64,000 bases of DNA, taken from NCBI GenBank assembly GCA_951812525.1, contig OX638316.1, positions 1,642,630 through 1,706,629 of the forward strand, in the 5' to 3' direction. The notes under the pieces were generated by a model. It was not told the DNA's origin, searched no databases, and saw nothing but the letters and a program-made list of their open reading frames with translations. A program made the translations under genes and the position numbers. Of this stretch, positions 18,301 to 25,153 are shown in pieces (the first letter of the stretch is position 1; the number at the start of each line of letters is the position of its first letter). This DNA is from an uncultured Poribacteria bacterium. GTDB lineage: Bacteria; Poribacteria; WGA-4E; WGA-3G.

Positions 18301-19174
18301 TTTCTGTGGGTTTCCAATTGTCGCCACCGTCTTCAGTACGTGTGATAAACCCACCTTGTGCGACTAACACACCATGGTCCTCGTTAATGAAATCGAAATC
18401 GTGGACGGTTGCGCGTATATGTCCATAAATCGGTGGGAGTCTGCTGTCCTGGGAGTGCCACTCTGCACCGCCGTTGCTGGTATGAAAAATGGTGCCATCT
18501 GTGCCACCACACCACCCCTCATAAGGTGTTGTAAAGTATACTGTGTGGAGGTCGCAAACAGTCGTCGTGTCTTGTTCTGTTCTAATGAGTTGCGTCTGTC
18601 TCCGCCATGTTTTGCTGCCATCAGTGGTATCAAAGATTCGGTCGTAGTCTCCAACTGTCCAGCCGCGCTGTTTATCTACGAAATGAATCCCCTTAAGCCC
18701 AAACTCGCTTGTTTGCTGATGATGCCACGTTTTTCCGCCGTTTTGTGTGTATTGGAGACCGTCCTGTCCAGCGATCCAGCCGGTCTTTGAATTAAGGAAA
18801 AAGACATCTAAAAACAGTGTAGAGATCTCACTTTTTTCGACTGTCCAGTGCAGTCCGCCATCGTCGGTGGTGGCGATTCTCCCTTTATCGCCAACCGCCC
18901 AGCCGTTGCGAAGGTTTGTGAAATAGACTGCTTTGAGATCCTCATTGGTATTCACTGTCTGTTTTTCCCAGTTCACGCCGCCGTCAGCGGTATGTAGAAT
19001 CCATCCGCCGTGTCCGACGATCCATCCGTGTTTAGCATCGGCGAAGTGGATGTCTGTAAAATGGGTTTTCCAGTCGGCTTGTCGAGTGATTTCTTTTTTC
19101 ACACAACCGCCTAATAGGAACACAATCCAAAAGAGAATCAAAAAGCAGATAATGTGTTCAAGAGTCTTTTCCAT
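15344..19174 (-). CDS. Giant Ycf48-like beta-propeller lipoprotein with 28 repeats
   Basis: A 1276-residue exported lipoprotein. The signal peptide ends in LLGGC, a good lipobox. The rest is a run of Ycf48/HCF136-type units of about 42-45 residues, consensus GWAVGxxGxIxHTxDGGxTW. I count 28 by eye, which equals four seven-bladed propellers. Unit 14 is degenerate (ILAVGEGGIAMRYS). After it a linker leads into NWQPAFTDTYFLSVYEGWAV, which resembles the very start of the mature protein (DWKTHFTDIHFADAKHGWIV), so the gene probably arose by doubling of a 14-unit ancestor. Ycf48 proteins assist photosystem II assembly, but no photosynthesis genes are here; binding of proteins or glycans at the cell surface is more likely. 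It lies 5 bp behind the Reg_prop gene and shares its sigma-54-type promoter. Confidence 0.92.
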   Translation of the reverse strand: MEKTLEHIICFLILFWIVFLLGGCVKKEITRQADWKTHFTDIHFADAKHGWIVGHGGWILHTADGGVNWEKQTVNTNEDLKAVYFTNLRNGWAVGDKGRIATTDDGGLHWTVEKSEISTLFLDVFFLNSKTGWIAGQDGLQYTQNGGKTWHHQQTSEFGLKGIHFVDKQRGWTVGDYDRIFDTTDGSKTWRRQTQLIRTEQDTTTVCDLHTVYFTTPYEGWCGGTDGTIFHTSNGGAEWHSQDSRLPPIYGHIRATVHDFDFINEDHGVLVAQGGFITRTEDGGDNWKPTESPTKNDLMGVQFTTPKEAWAVGMNGTLLHSTDAGQTWDLKSGTTANALQSVAFADADRAVAVGEKGTITMSDDSGKTWTDIEMDTWHRIRNLSFVTDQEGWAVGDGGLILHTTDAGLTWERQTSGWWYTLNALHFIDPLKGWIVGDLGTVLHTADGGKTWAQQAPRYFHEMIKGIFFLNETEGWVVGWPGIIFHTTDSGKTWKRQNSNTYNELFAAYFIDRHTGWVVGQLGEILHTLDGGKTWKFQRSGTRTNLNKVYFADANHGLIVGDEGIILTTINGGITWESQNSGTSNDLYSFSLSHDGILAVGEGGIAMRYSVDTEKFTVELPPAAQEMASDTKHVEPIEYHWEIVRQGNWQPAFTDTYFLSVYEGWAVGHSGTLLHTTDGGTTWHTQHIGVKNTLQRIVFIDDNHGWITGQGILLRTENGGETWQIVRDGLKDFRSMRAIHFINPKQGWIGVDEGQTLRTSDGGKTWTLQKTGTTHQPVTDIYFINSREGWAVAPQRRSGGLILHTADGGNYWQIQAKTHQRGVGIHFLDATSGWVVMENTTSLLTTDGGVTWKQTPRADASMNIETYLRTVKFRNHSNAWGIDISGTIFTTHNQGKTWKPIHATSKNENETGETQSWIDRMASEQAQPTSIRITNAHLLPDGHGWAVGAEQTPYRVVYTADVGGTEGRQKLAGQIYATTDAGKTWKHQLSEPSDNFRDVLFLNEHHGWVAGDNGALLSTENAGKTWKRLHTGTTDRIVDIHFISLNPKWGWAMSRDGTLLYTLDGNDWSTDDSQELPKREPPPLSINEAAFGNFSEGWAAGENGEILHNPDGGPIWTLQRTSTGKNLTGIDMKFAPLGWAVGTNGVIQRTVNAGDYWKFHETHTGSDLYAVSFITKRKGWAVGRAGIILSTSDGGFTWTSKESGVNQTLYDVLAISEKEIYAVGAAGTIIHSTDGGETWEREYTGINNNLYAITHVKEGDTLWAVGQLGIILRRPAR

Positions 19175-19179
19175 CGGTT

Positions 19180-20415
19180 TTACCGCCTTTCCTTGAGATC
19201 TTCAGAAGCGTGGTAAACGCCCACAGCAACACCGGCATCTGTAGCGAACCAGAGTTTGCCGCTGCTGTCCTCGAATACCGACCAGACGCGGTTGCTCGGC
19301 AGACCATCGTCTGTGTTAAAGTTATGGAACGTCTCACCGTCATAGATGCTTACACCTGCCCCGATTTCAGGATAAATCATGGCAATATTGTCTTCAGTTT
19401 CGTGTATTGTCCCGGGCAGGTTCTTCACACCAGCGAACCAAAGGTTTCCGTTGCGGTCCTCCATGATGTTGTCAATGCAATTCATAGGAAGTTCTTCACT
19501 TTGTGGGAAGGTAACCAGCGTTTTTCCATCGTATCGGAGGATGCCGCTGTTTTCCTCACCAACTTCTTCTCGGGTAATCCAGAGGTTATCGTTTGCATCA
19601 AACAGTAAGTCTGTCACATTTCCTGTTGGCGACTTTTCCATCTCTTGGAAAGTGTTGAAATTGACATCAAAGTATCGGAAATCAAACGTTTTGACGTTGT
19701 AGTAGGTGATGCCTGCGGTGCTGCCAAACCAAAAGTTCCCGGCTGTATCCTGTGTAATGGCTCTGACTTGATCCCACCAGTCGGGTAATACATCCATTCC
19801 AATGGGTCCGTTGAGCGTCATGGTGTTGAAAGTTTCACCGTTGTATTGGCTCACACCCGACGAAGTTGCGAACCAGAGCGTGCCTGCCTCATCCTCGAAT
19901 ATGTCTTTAACGGAGTCGCGTGGGAGTCCATCGGCTGTTGTGAAAACTCGGAAGGTATTCCTATCGTAGCGACTGATGCCTTTTAGCGGTGTGTTTCTTG
20001 TTATTTCTTCTGATACTTCTTCATCCAGTTCTTTAGCGATTTCACTGAGTGGTGTTATCATCCATGACATATCTTGGGGCTTACCTCTCTCCAGATAGTC
20101 TGAGAGTAGACCGGTGCCGAACCAGAGCATACTGTTGCTATCTTCAAAAATGCGTCCTATTGTGTTGCGTGATAATCCGTCTTCTGTTGTGAAGGTTTGG
20201 AAGTTGTTTCCGTCATAACGTGTGATTCCATCGGTTGTTCCAAACCACATATTGCCGTGGCTGTCTTCAAAGATCGCGAGGACAGTATTGGATGCCAACC
20301 CGTCTGCTTGGGTTAGGATATTTTCGATGTTCAGTGATGCTGCATGAAGGCTATATATCACTCCGTTTAACAGAAGGCAGATAACAAATCCTATGGCACA
20401 TAATCTGATTCGCAT
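19180..20415 (-). CDS. Exported two-component-regulator-type propeller (Reg_prop) protein
   Basis: A 411-residue protein with a signal peptide (MRIRLCAIGFVICLLLNGVI) and several Reg_prop units (TxDGLxxNxVxxIFEDxxGxxWFGTxxGIxxYDGxxFxxF). These units usually form the periplasmic sensor of hybrid two-component systems such as BT4663-like regulators; here no transmembrane helix, kinase or Y_Y_Y domain follows, so it is a free-standing propeller. AAGGAGA lies upstream of the ATG. It is the first gene of a two-gene operon with the 28-repeat lipoprotein (5-bp gap) and has a near-perfect sigma-54 promoter 50-70 bp upstream. Confidence 0.9.
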   Translation of the reverse strand: MRIRLCAIGFVICLLLNGVIYSLHAASLNIENILTQADGLASNTVLAIFEDSHGNMWFGTTDGITRYDGNNFQTFTTEDGLSRNTIGRIFEDSNSMLWFGTGLLSDYLERGKPQDMSWMITPLSEIAKELDEEVSEEITRNTPLKGISRYDRNTFRVFTTADGLPRDSVKDIFEDEAGTLWFATSSGVSQYNGETFNTMTLNGPIGMDVLPDWWDQVRAITQDTAGNFWFGSTAGITYYNVKTFDFRYFDVNFNTFQEMEKSPTGNVTDLLFDANDNLWITREEVGEENSGILRYDGKTLVTFPQSEELPMNCIDNIMEDRNGNLWFAGVKNLPGTIHETEDNIAMIYPEIGAGVSIYDGETFHNFNTDDGLPSNRVWSVFEDSSGKLWFATDAGVAVGVYHASEDLKERR

Positions 20416-20467
20416 GGAGTAGTCTCCTTATATTAAAAAGTCGTTTATGATGTGATATAAATATATG

Positions 20468-20483
20468 AGCAATTTTTGTGCCA
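20468..20483 (-). promoter_or_regulatory. Sigma-54 (-24/-12) promoter for the propeller operon
   Basis: Minus strand TGGCAC, 5 nt, TTGCT: a full match to the sigma-54 consensus TGGCAC-N5-TTGCW. The predicted transcription start is about 12 nt beyond the GC, leaving a leader of about 40 nt before the ATG at 20415. No activator gene is present in the window. Confidence 0.65.
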
Positions 20484-20688
20484 GTTCGTAATAGGGCAAA
20501 TTGTGGTGCTGACAGTTTCAAGCTGCCCGATTTGGTGCAGGAACGAAAATAAATGCACGCATGTGTGCTATTGGGATGTTATTATTCAGGCATTTTTCTA
20601 GTGTTAGCGTCTATAGAAATATTCGCGATGCAAAGATTGGCACACTCTTTCACATTGCGCTCATTACCAATAGTGCCTAATATAAAGA

Positions 20689-20967
20689 TTATATCTTCTC
20701 AAAATGATGTGTGATTCTCGCTGTCTTACCGTTCGGAGTTTCTATCGCTAATGCAAGCACGGTTTTTGGGATTCCAACTATGGAGAAAGCATTGTCGTCT
20801 GATAACAGGATGAAAACACCGTGAGCCTCGGTCCTCCCTACCCAGGCACCAATAGTAATCAGACCGCCGTTTTTGAAGGCTATGACATTAATTTCAACGA
20901 CAGCATAACCTTGATTACCTGCTTCTGGAGTCCGAAAAACGCCAGTACTTCCTGTGAAGAGTGAGTA
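20689..20967 (-). pseudogene. Orphan 3' gene remnant
   Basis: An open frame of 92 codons plus TAA without an ATG, directly downstream of the LamG gene that ends at 20986. It reads GNQGYAVVEINVIAFKN, LITIGAWVGRTEAHGVFILL and KTARITHHFEKI. It looks like real protein but I do not recognise the family. The rest of the 20416-20985 gap, besides the sigma-54 promoter, shows nothing clear. Confidence 0.5.
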
Positions 20968-20985
20968 TTATTGAGCACAACATAG

Positions 20986-21807
20986 TTAAGGAGCGATCAG
21001 TCTCTTTTTTACATCCGCCCAAGTCGTGATGGCTTTGTCACTGGGTGAAACAGCGAGAAAATTGCCTGCCATTGCCTGTTTGATTTCACCCTCCCTGAGC
21101 GCACGACTCCATATCGCCACTTCATCAATGAGACCATCTTCAAAGGCATATTCGGGTTTACCTTTAGCACACCCAATCCGCAAATCCTGGTTATTTATAC
21201 CCCTGAATTCAAATGGGGTCTCAGTCTCAACAAGGATTTCTCCGTCAAGATAGATTTTGACACTCGTGCCCTCGCAGGTCCCAACAATGTGATGCCACGT
21301 TTTATTTTCCATACTATTTTGAATTATGATTCGCACTTGGTGTTCACCGCCCAAGATGAGCCCGATAGCAGAACCATTGTCAAGCCATCCTCCACCACCA
21401 GCATCGTTTTCATTGTAGACCGTCATACCGTAGGTACTGTTGAAGTCCTCGCTGTAAGTCCCCTTATCAAACCAGTGGGAAGACTGTCCCGTCCAATCCT
21501 CGTGATACACCCACGCCATCATCGTAATCGCCTCGCCAATTTCCAGTTCATCATCAGCGGACACATTCACACAATCCTCAGTCTCACGCGTGATGTGAAT
21601 TGCATCCCCGTATTTGCCTTTGGCAAATTTGGTATTTTCGATAACCTTGGCATCCAGACCGTTGCCGGATTCATCAATAACCCGTTTGCCTTTGACATTG
21701 TCGAACGTAAAGTAAATAACGAGATCATCGGCAAGATCTGCCGTGGCAGGTCCGACTGTGATAAATATCAACAAAAGGAGCACGGTATAATCAAGTAAAT
21801 ACTTCAT
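20986..21807 (-). CDS. Exported LamG-domain protein with ITTWADVKK tail
   Basis: A 273-residue exported protein: signal peptide (MKYLLDYTVLLLLIFITVGP), LamG/concanavalin-like domain starting DLVIYFTFDNVKGKRVIDES and ending GLIDEVAIWSRALREGEIKQ, then the tail AVSPSDKAITTWADVKKRLI. AGGAGG precedes the ATG. The domain is complete, with the central WHHIVGTCEGTSVKIYLDGE strand pair typical of laminin-G-like domains. Likely a surface glycan- or protein-binding protein. Its tail is a more divergent version of the consensus, retaining T-T-W-A-x-V-K. Confidence 0.86.
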   Translation of the reverse strand: MKYLLDYTVLLLLIFITVGPATADLADDLVIYFTFDNVKGKRVIDESGNGLDAKVIENTKFAKGKYGDAIHITRETEDCVNVSADDELEIGEAITMMAWVYHEDWTGQSSHWFDKGTYSEDFNSTYGMTVYNENDAGGGGWLDNGSAIGLILGGEHQVRIIIQNSMENKTWHHIVGTCEGTSVKIYLDGEILVETETPFEFRGINNQDLRIGCAKGKPEYAFEDGLIDEVAIWSRALREGEIKQAMAGNFLAVSPSDKAITTWADVKKRLIAP

Positions 21808-22035
21808 TTTGTTTATCCTCCTATGAGACCCTTTTATATTGAAGTGCTAGCCGACACAAGCGAGAGCAGTTCATGCCTCAGTATTGAGTAAACTGGATGC
21901 CAACGATTGTTATCGCTTTACGATTATCTCTGCTGCTCACCCTTCAGTTCACCGCAAAGCGTAGGTAATTTGCCGTTCACCTCAACCGTTAGAAAGCAGG
22001 CGTCAAATGCTTCATCAATTGGCGAAATACTCCAT

Positions 22036-23025
22036 TTACTGCTTAAGTCGTCCCCATGTTGTGGTGAGGGAGTGTGGTTGTGGCGAAACCGGCAAAGCAA
22101 ATGCCGGATCGAACCAATCCGCACCGTAATTATCACCTCGGCGCGTGAGTCGTTTCGGAATACCATCTCCTAAGGCGATTTTGAAGAGTTGTCTGTCTTC
22201 ACGGTCCCATTTCACATAAACAAGTTCATCCGCATGTGGTGACCAGACAGGACTGGACGTTTTCGCATCAACAATCTGCTTTAGTTCACTACCATCCCGA
22301 TTCGCAAGGTAGATCGCCGCGGTTTCCGCCGGATCTTTTCCTGCTACGAGATCTTCCACCGGAATAGCATCCAGATCTATCCAAGAAAAAGCTATCTTGG
22401 TACTATTGGGAACCCAAGCGGGACCAAACATCAATTTCTTCCGTAGAAATGGATCATCTTCCACATTGGTCTGGACATTGATGAACTGAATCCTGGGATT
22501 TGACGCTTGGAGTCTTCCGTCACCAATAAGCGCAAACGCTTCATCTCCTACATAGGCTATCTCAGATCCGTTAGATGACCAGACAGGCCATAAACCATTT
22601 GTAAGTTTCTCCTCGTTATTCCCGTCCTTTGAGGCAATGTAAATAGCCAGTTTATTAAATCGGTGGTAAGCCAACTGTTTGCCATCGGGTGACCAAGTTG
22701 GGCTTTCTCTACCTACTGATTTTCGGAACACCTTACGCACGCGCGTCCCATCTGCCTTCATCAAGTAGAGATCCTCTGCTCCGCCTCGATCAGAGACAAA
22801 AAGGATTTCCTCACCCGTCGGCGACCAGACAGGGTCATAATCAGCGGCAGGATGTTTGCTTAAGTTTACCTGCTCAGATCCATCCGGATTCATGATGTAA
22901 ATTTCGGGGTTGCCATTGCGTTCTGATGTAAATATGATTTTGGGAGTTGCCGGTGCCTTAGCGAAAGCGGTAGAGAGGATTCCAAAAACGAGTAGCACCT
23001 TAAGTGAAAAAAAAATGCGTTTCAT
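22036..23025 (-). CDS. Exported TolB-like propeller with LTTTWGRLK tail
   Basis: A 329-residue protein with signal peptide (MKRIFFSLKVLLVFGILSTA) and a WD40-like/PD40 (TolB-type) beta-propeller: repeated units such as IIFTSERNGNPEIYIMNPDG, PVWSPTGEEILFVSDRGG and PTWSPDGKQLAYH. TolB itself works with Pal and colicins, but these stand-alone propellers are generally of unknown function. The protein ends LPVSPQPHSLTTTWGRLKQ, the shared tail. It is closely related to the gene at 30779-31795 (same order of motifs, same GADWFDPxxALPV run before the tail), so the two are paralogues. Confidence 0.88.
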   Translation of the reverse strand: MKRIFFSLKVLLVFGILSTAFAKAPATPKIIFTSERNGNPEIYIMNPDGSEQVNLSKHPAADYDPVWSPTGEEILFVSDRGGAEDLYLMKADGTRVRKVFRKSVGRESPTWSPDGKQLAYHRFNKLAIYIASKDGNNEEKLTNGLWPVWSSNGSEIAYVGDEAFALIGDGRLQASNPRIQFINVQTNVEDDPFLRKKLMFGPAWVPNSTKIAFSWIDLDAIPVEDLVAGKDPAETAAIYLANRDGSELKQIVDAKTSSPVWSPHADELVYVKWDREDRQLFKIALGDGIPKRLTRRGDNYGADWFDPAFALPVSPQPHSLTTTWGRLKQ

Positions 23026-23107
23026 ACTGCTTCCTCCACGAAGTCTTCTGTATTGTCTTATAACCTAAGTCATTGGATTTTTAATATCAAACTCACATTG
23101 ATTTGAG

Positions 23108-23136
23108 TGACGGATTTTAGGAGTCGAAAGGTTGCA
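23108..23136 (-). promoter_or_regulatory. Candidate ECF-type promoter
   Basis: Minus strand TGCAAC, 18 nt, CGTCA, ending about 80 bp upstream of the TolB-like gene start at 23025. AAC in the -35 box and CGTC in the -10 box are typical of ECF sigma promoters. A similar pair (TGCACC, 17 nt, CGTC) precedes the paralogue at 31795. The call is tentative. Confidence 0.3.
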
Positions 23137-23160
23137 TTATTTTTTCGAGCGTTTCCTGTT

Positions 23161-23901
23161 CTAAAATCGTTTCAAGTTTCCCCATGTTGTCGCGAGTTTA
23201 CCTTTAGGGGTTACGGCTAACCCGCCCCTGTTTGGAATACCATCGCCGGTGACAGGGATACTATCAAACCGTGCTGTGTAATTCGCAAGACCGAAACCGA
23301 CACCACCTGTTTGAAAGTTCGGAAAGCCCAAGGCTTCAAGAACTTCTGGGATTGGAAGCTTTGTAGGTTCCATAACCTGTTTTCCATTAACCCAAAAGGT
23401 GAGAATATAGTTTTCAACTCTTAATTTTAGATGTGATCACTTATTCAATTTTAGAAGTGGGTGAGGGAAAGAACCAATCAGTATGAACAGAGTATCGTGC
23501 AAATCACCTGTCAGACAATCCACTCGTGGCTCGTGAATTGGCGGTTTATCACCCATTAGAACCACTGGATCATGGACACGACAATAAACTACCCAAGTCC
23601 CTTTTACCCGCGCAGCAATTGAGATTGCGCCTATACCGTGCTTCTTCAGCGGTTTGACATCAAATTCAACAGTATAGTTTTCCCAAGTTTCATCTCCGGT
23701 TGTAAGTAAACGAACAAACGTTTCGCGACTTATAGCGTGAAATTCATTATTGATAATTTCCCATGAACCAGGGGCGTTATTCAACTGGACAACCTCCCGC
23801 CATTCTTCCAGATTTCGATCATCGAATGTCTCCACAAGTGTCCCTGCCGAGACAGAGAGAATAAAGAGAAATATACCACTTCCAATAAGTGTGATTTTCA
23901 T
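23161..23901 (-). pseudogene. DUF1080-like exported tailed protein with in-frame stop
   Basis: ATG at 23901 (MKITLIGSGIFLFILSVSAG, a signal peptide). The frame runs through a concanavalin-like domain of the DUF1080/GH16-like type (LVETFDDRNLEEWREV, WENYTVEFDVKPLKKHGIG) to a TGA at 23437-23439. The same frame then continues without a shift: VENYILTFWVNGKQVM, VGFGLANYTARFDSIPVTG and the tail AVTPKGKLATTWGNLKRF. One nonsense codon therefore splits an otherwise complete 246-codon gene. A fragment of a paralogue (GLGLANYTVRFDNFKITG plus tail) lies at 36885 onward. No SECIS-like element was evident, so a plain nonsense mutation is most likely. Confidence 0.8.
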
Positions 23902-23974
23902 TAGAACCTTCTTAATGTTGAATAAAAAATCTGGATACAATAGAGGGTATCTCACGGGCACTGTCTAATCAAAG

Positions 23975-25018
23975 TTACTGGCTTGTTTGCTTGAGTTTCC
24001 CCCAGAGGGTGGTTTGTTTCTCAGCTGCAGGAGAAACGGAAAAGAAAGTTTCCGGTACCCATGCTGGATCTAAACCGAGTGAGAATCCCTTCGCCAGCTC
24101 AATGGGTTCATTGGCATCACCTGTAGCCTTTACGAGATGGAGGGCACTATCACCAAAGACTTCAGCAATAGGGACTCTCTCACCGGGTTTCGGCCAGCGG
24201 ACTATCTTTTTAAAGGCATAGGCGATCCACCTCCCATCAGGCGACCATACCGGATCACCCGCGTATGCGCCTGCCCCCACTTGCGTCAGTTTTCGGAGAT
24301 TGCTGCCATCAGCATCCATAATGTAGATGTTGATGCCTTGATCTCCAAGATTCCCAGCAGCATAGGTAATCTGTTTGCCATCGGGTGACCATGAGCAGCC
24401 CGATAAGTTTCGAGCACCTTTGAGTTGTTTCGACCTACCTCCATCGGCGGCCATTCTATAGAGAAAATGCCGTCCAGGAATGCCTGCGTCATGGTTCCCA
24501 CCGCGATAGGAATCATAGACGATCCATTGGCTGTCTGACGACCAAGCGGGGTTTCGGTTGTCTCCCTTATTTGTCAATCGCCTGAGATTTGAACCATCTA
24601 CATTAATTCTATAGATATCCATATCCCCCGTCCGATCCGAGACGAAGGCGATCCATCTTCCATTCGGCGACCACGCCGGCCATAGATCTCTACTGGGATG
24701 GTCTATCAACTTACGGGTCTCCTTGTTCCTGATGTCCATCACGTAGATGTCCAGACTCCCAGCATGATTGGAGTGATAGGCAAAAAAACGTCCATCTGGT
24801 GACCATGTATGAGACCTTTTATTTCCGTTGTCGGTTTCGAGCCTTTGGAGATTCCGCCCTGTGCTATCTATAAGATAAAGATTAGACTCTCCTTCGTGCT
24901 TCGAAGTAAAAGACAGTGTTCCGACAATAGCAACTTGCGCGTTTTTAGCCAAAAGGCAGCTACTTAACATCAATACAATCCCTAACACCACATAAATCCG
25001 TGTACGTTTCGTTTCCAT
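23975..25018 (-). CDS. Exported TolB-like propeller with TTLWGKLK tail
   Basis: A 347-residue exported PD40/TolB-type propeller. The ATG at 25018 is preceded by AAGGAG at 6-nt spacing; the frame is open from 25066. A signal peptide (RIYVVLGIVLMLSSCLLA) is followed by at least six units of the kind HTWSPDGRFFAYHSNHAGSL, with DIYVMDIRN and DIYRINVDGSNLRRLTNKGD. LSSC may be a lipobox. The end is FSVSPAAEKQTTLWGKLKQT, a divergent but clear tail. Its propeller is not closely similar to the other two TolB-like genes. Confidence 0.88.
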   Translation of the reverse strand: METKRTRIYVVLGIVLMLSSCLLAKNAQVAIVGTLSFTSKHEGESNLYLIDSTGRNLQRLETDNGNKRSHTWSPDGRFFAYHSNHAGSLDIYVMDIRNKETRKLIDHPSRDLWPAWSPNGRWIAFVSDRTGDMDIYRINVDGSNLRRLTNKGDNRNPAWSSDSQWIVYDSYRGGNHDAGIPGRHFLYRMAADGGRSKQLKGARNLSGCSWSPDGKQITYAAGNLGDQGINIYIMDADGSNLRKLTQVGAGAYAGDPVWSPDGRWIAYAFKKIVRWPKPGERVPIAEVFGDSALHLVKATGDANEPIELAKGFSLGLDPAWVPETFFSVSPAAEKQTTLWGKLKQTSQ

Positions 25019-25153
25019 GAGTGCTCCTTGTTCAATTTCATTAAAAACGGATAGATGCTCATACAAATAGTGGGACTCCTATAATGCAAAGGCACCTTCT
25101 GTTCAGTTTTTCTACGATTTTACCGGCAACGAATTTAGATCCAACGCGCTGCT

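Noticed and set aside
23437..23439. Selenocysteine reading of the in-frame TGA
   Set aside because: No SECIS-like hairpin evident just downstream and no reason for Sec in this fold; nonsense mutation or sequence error is simpler.
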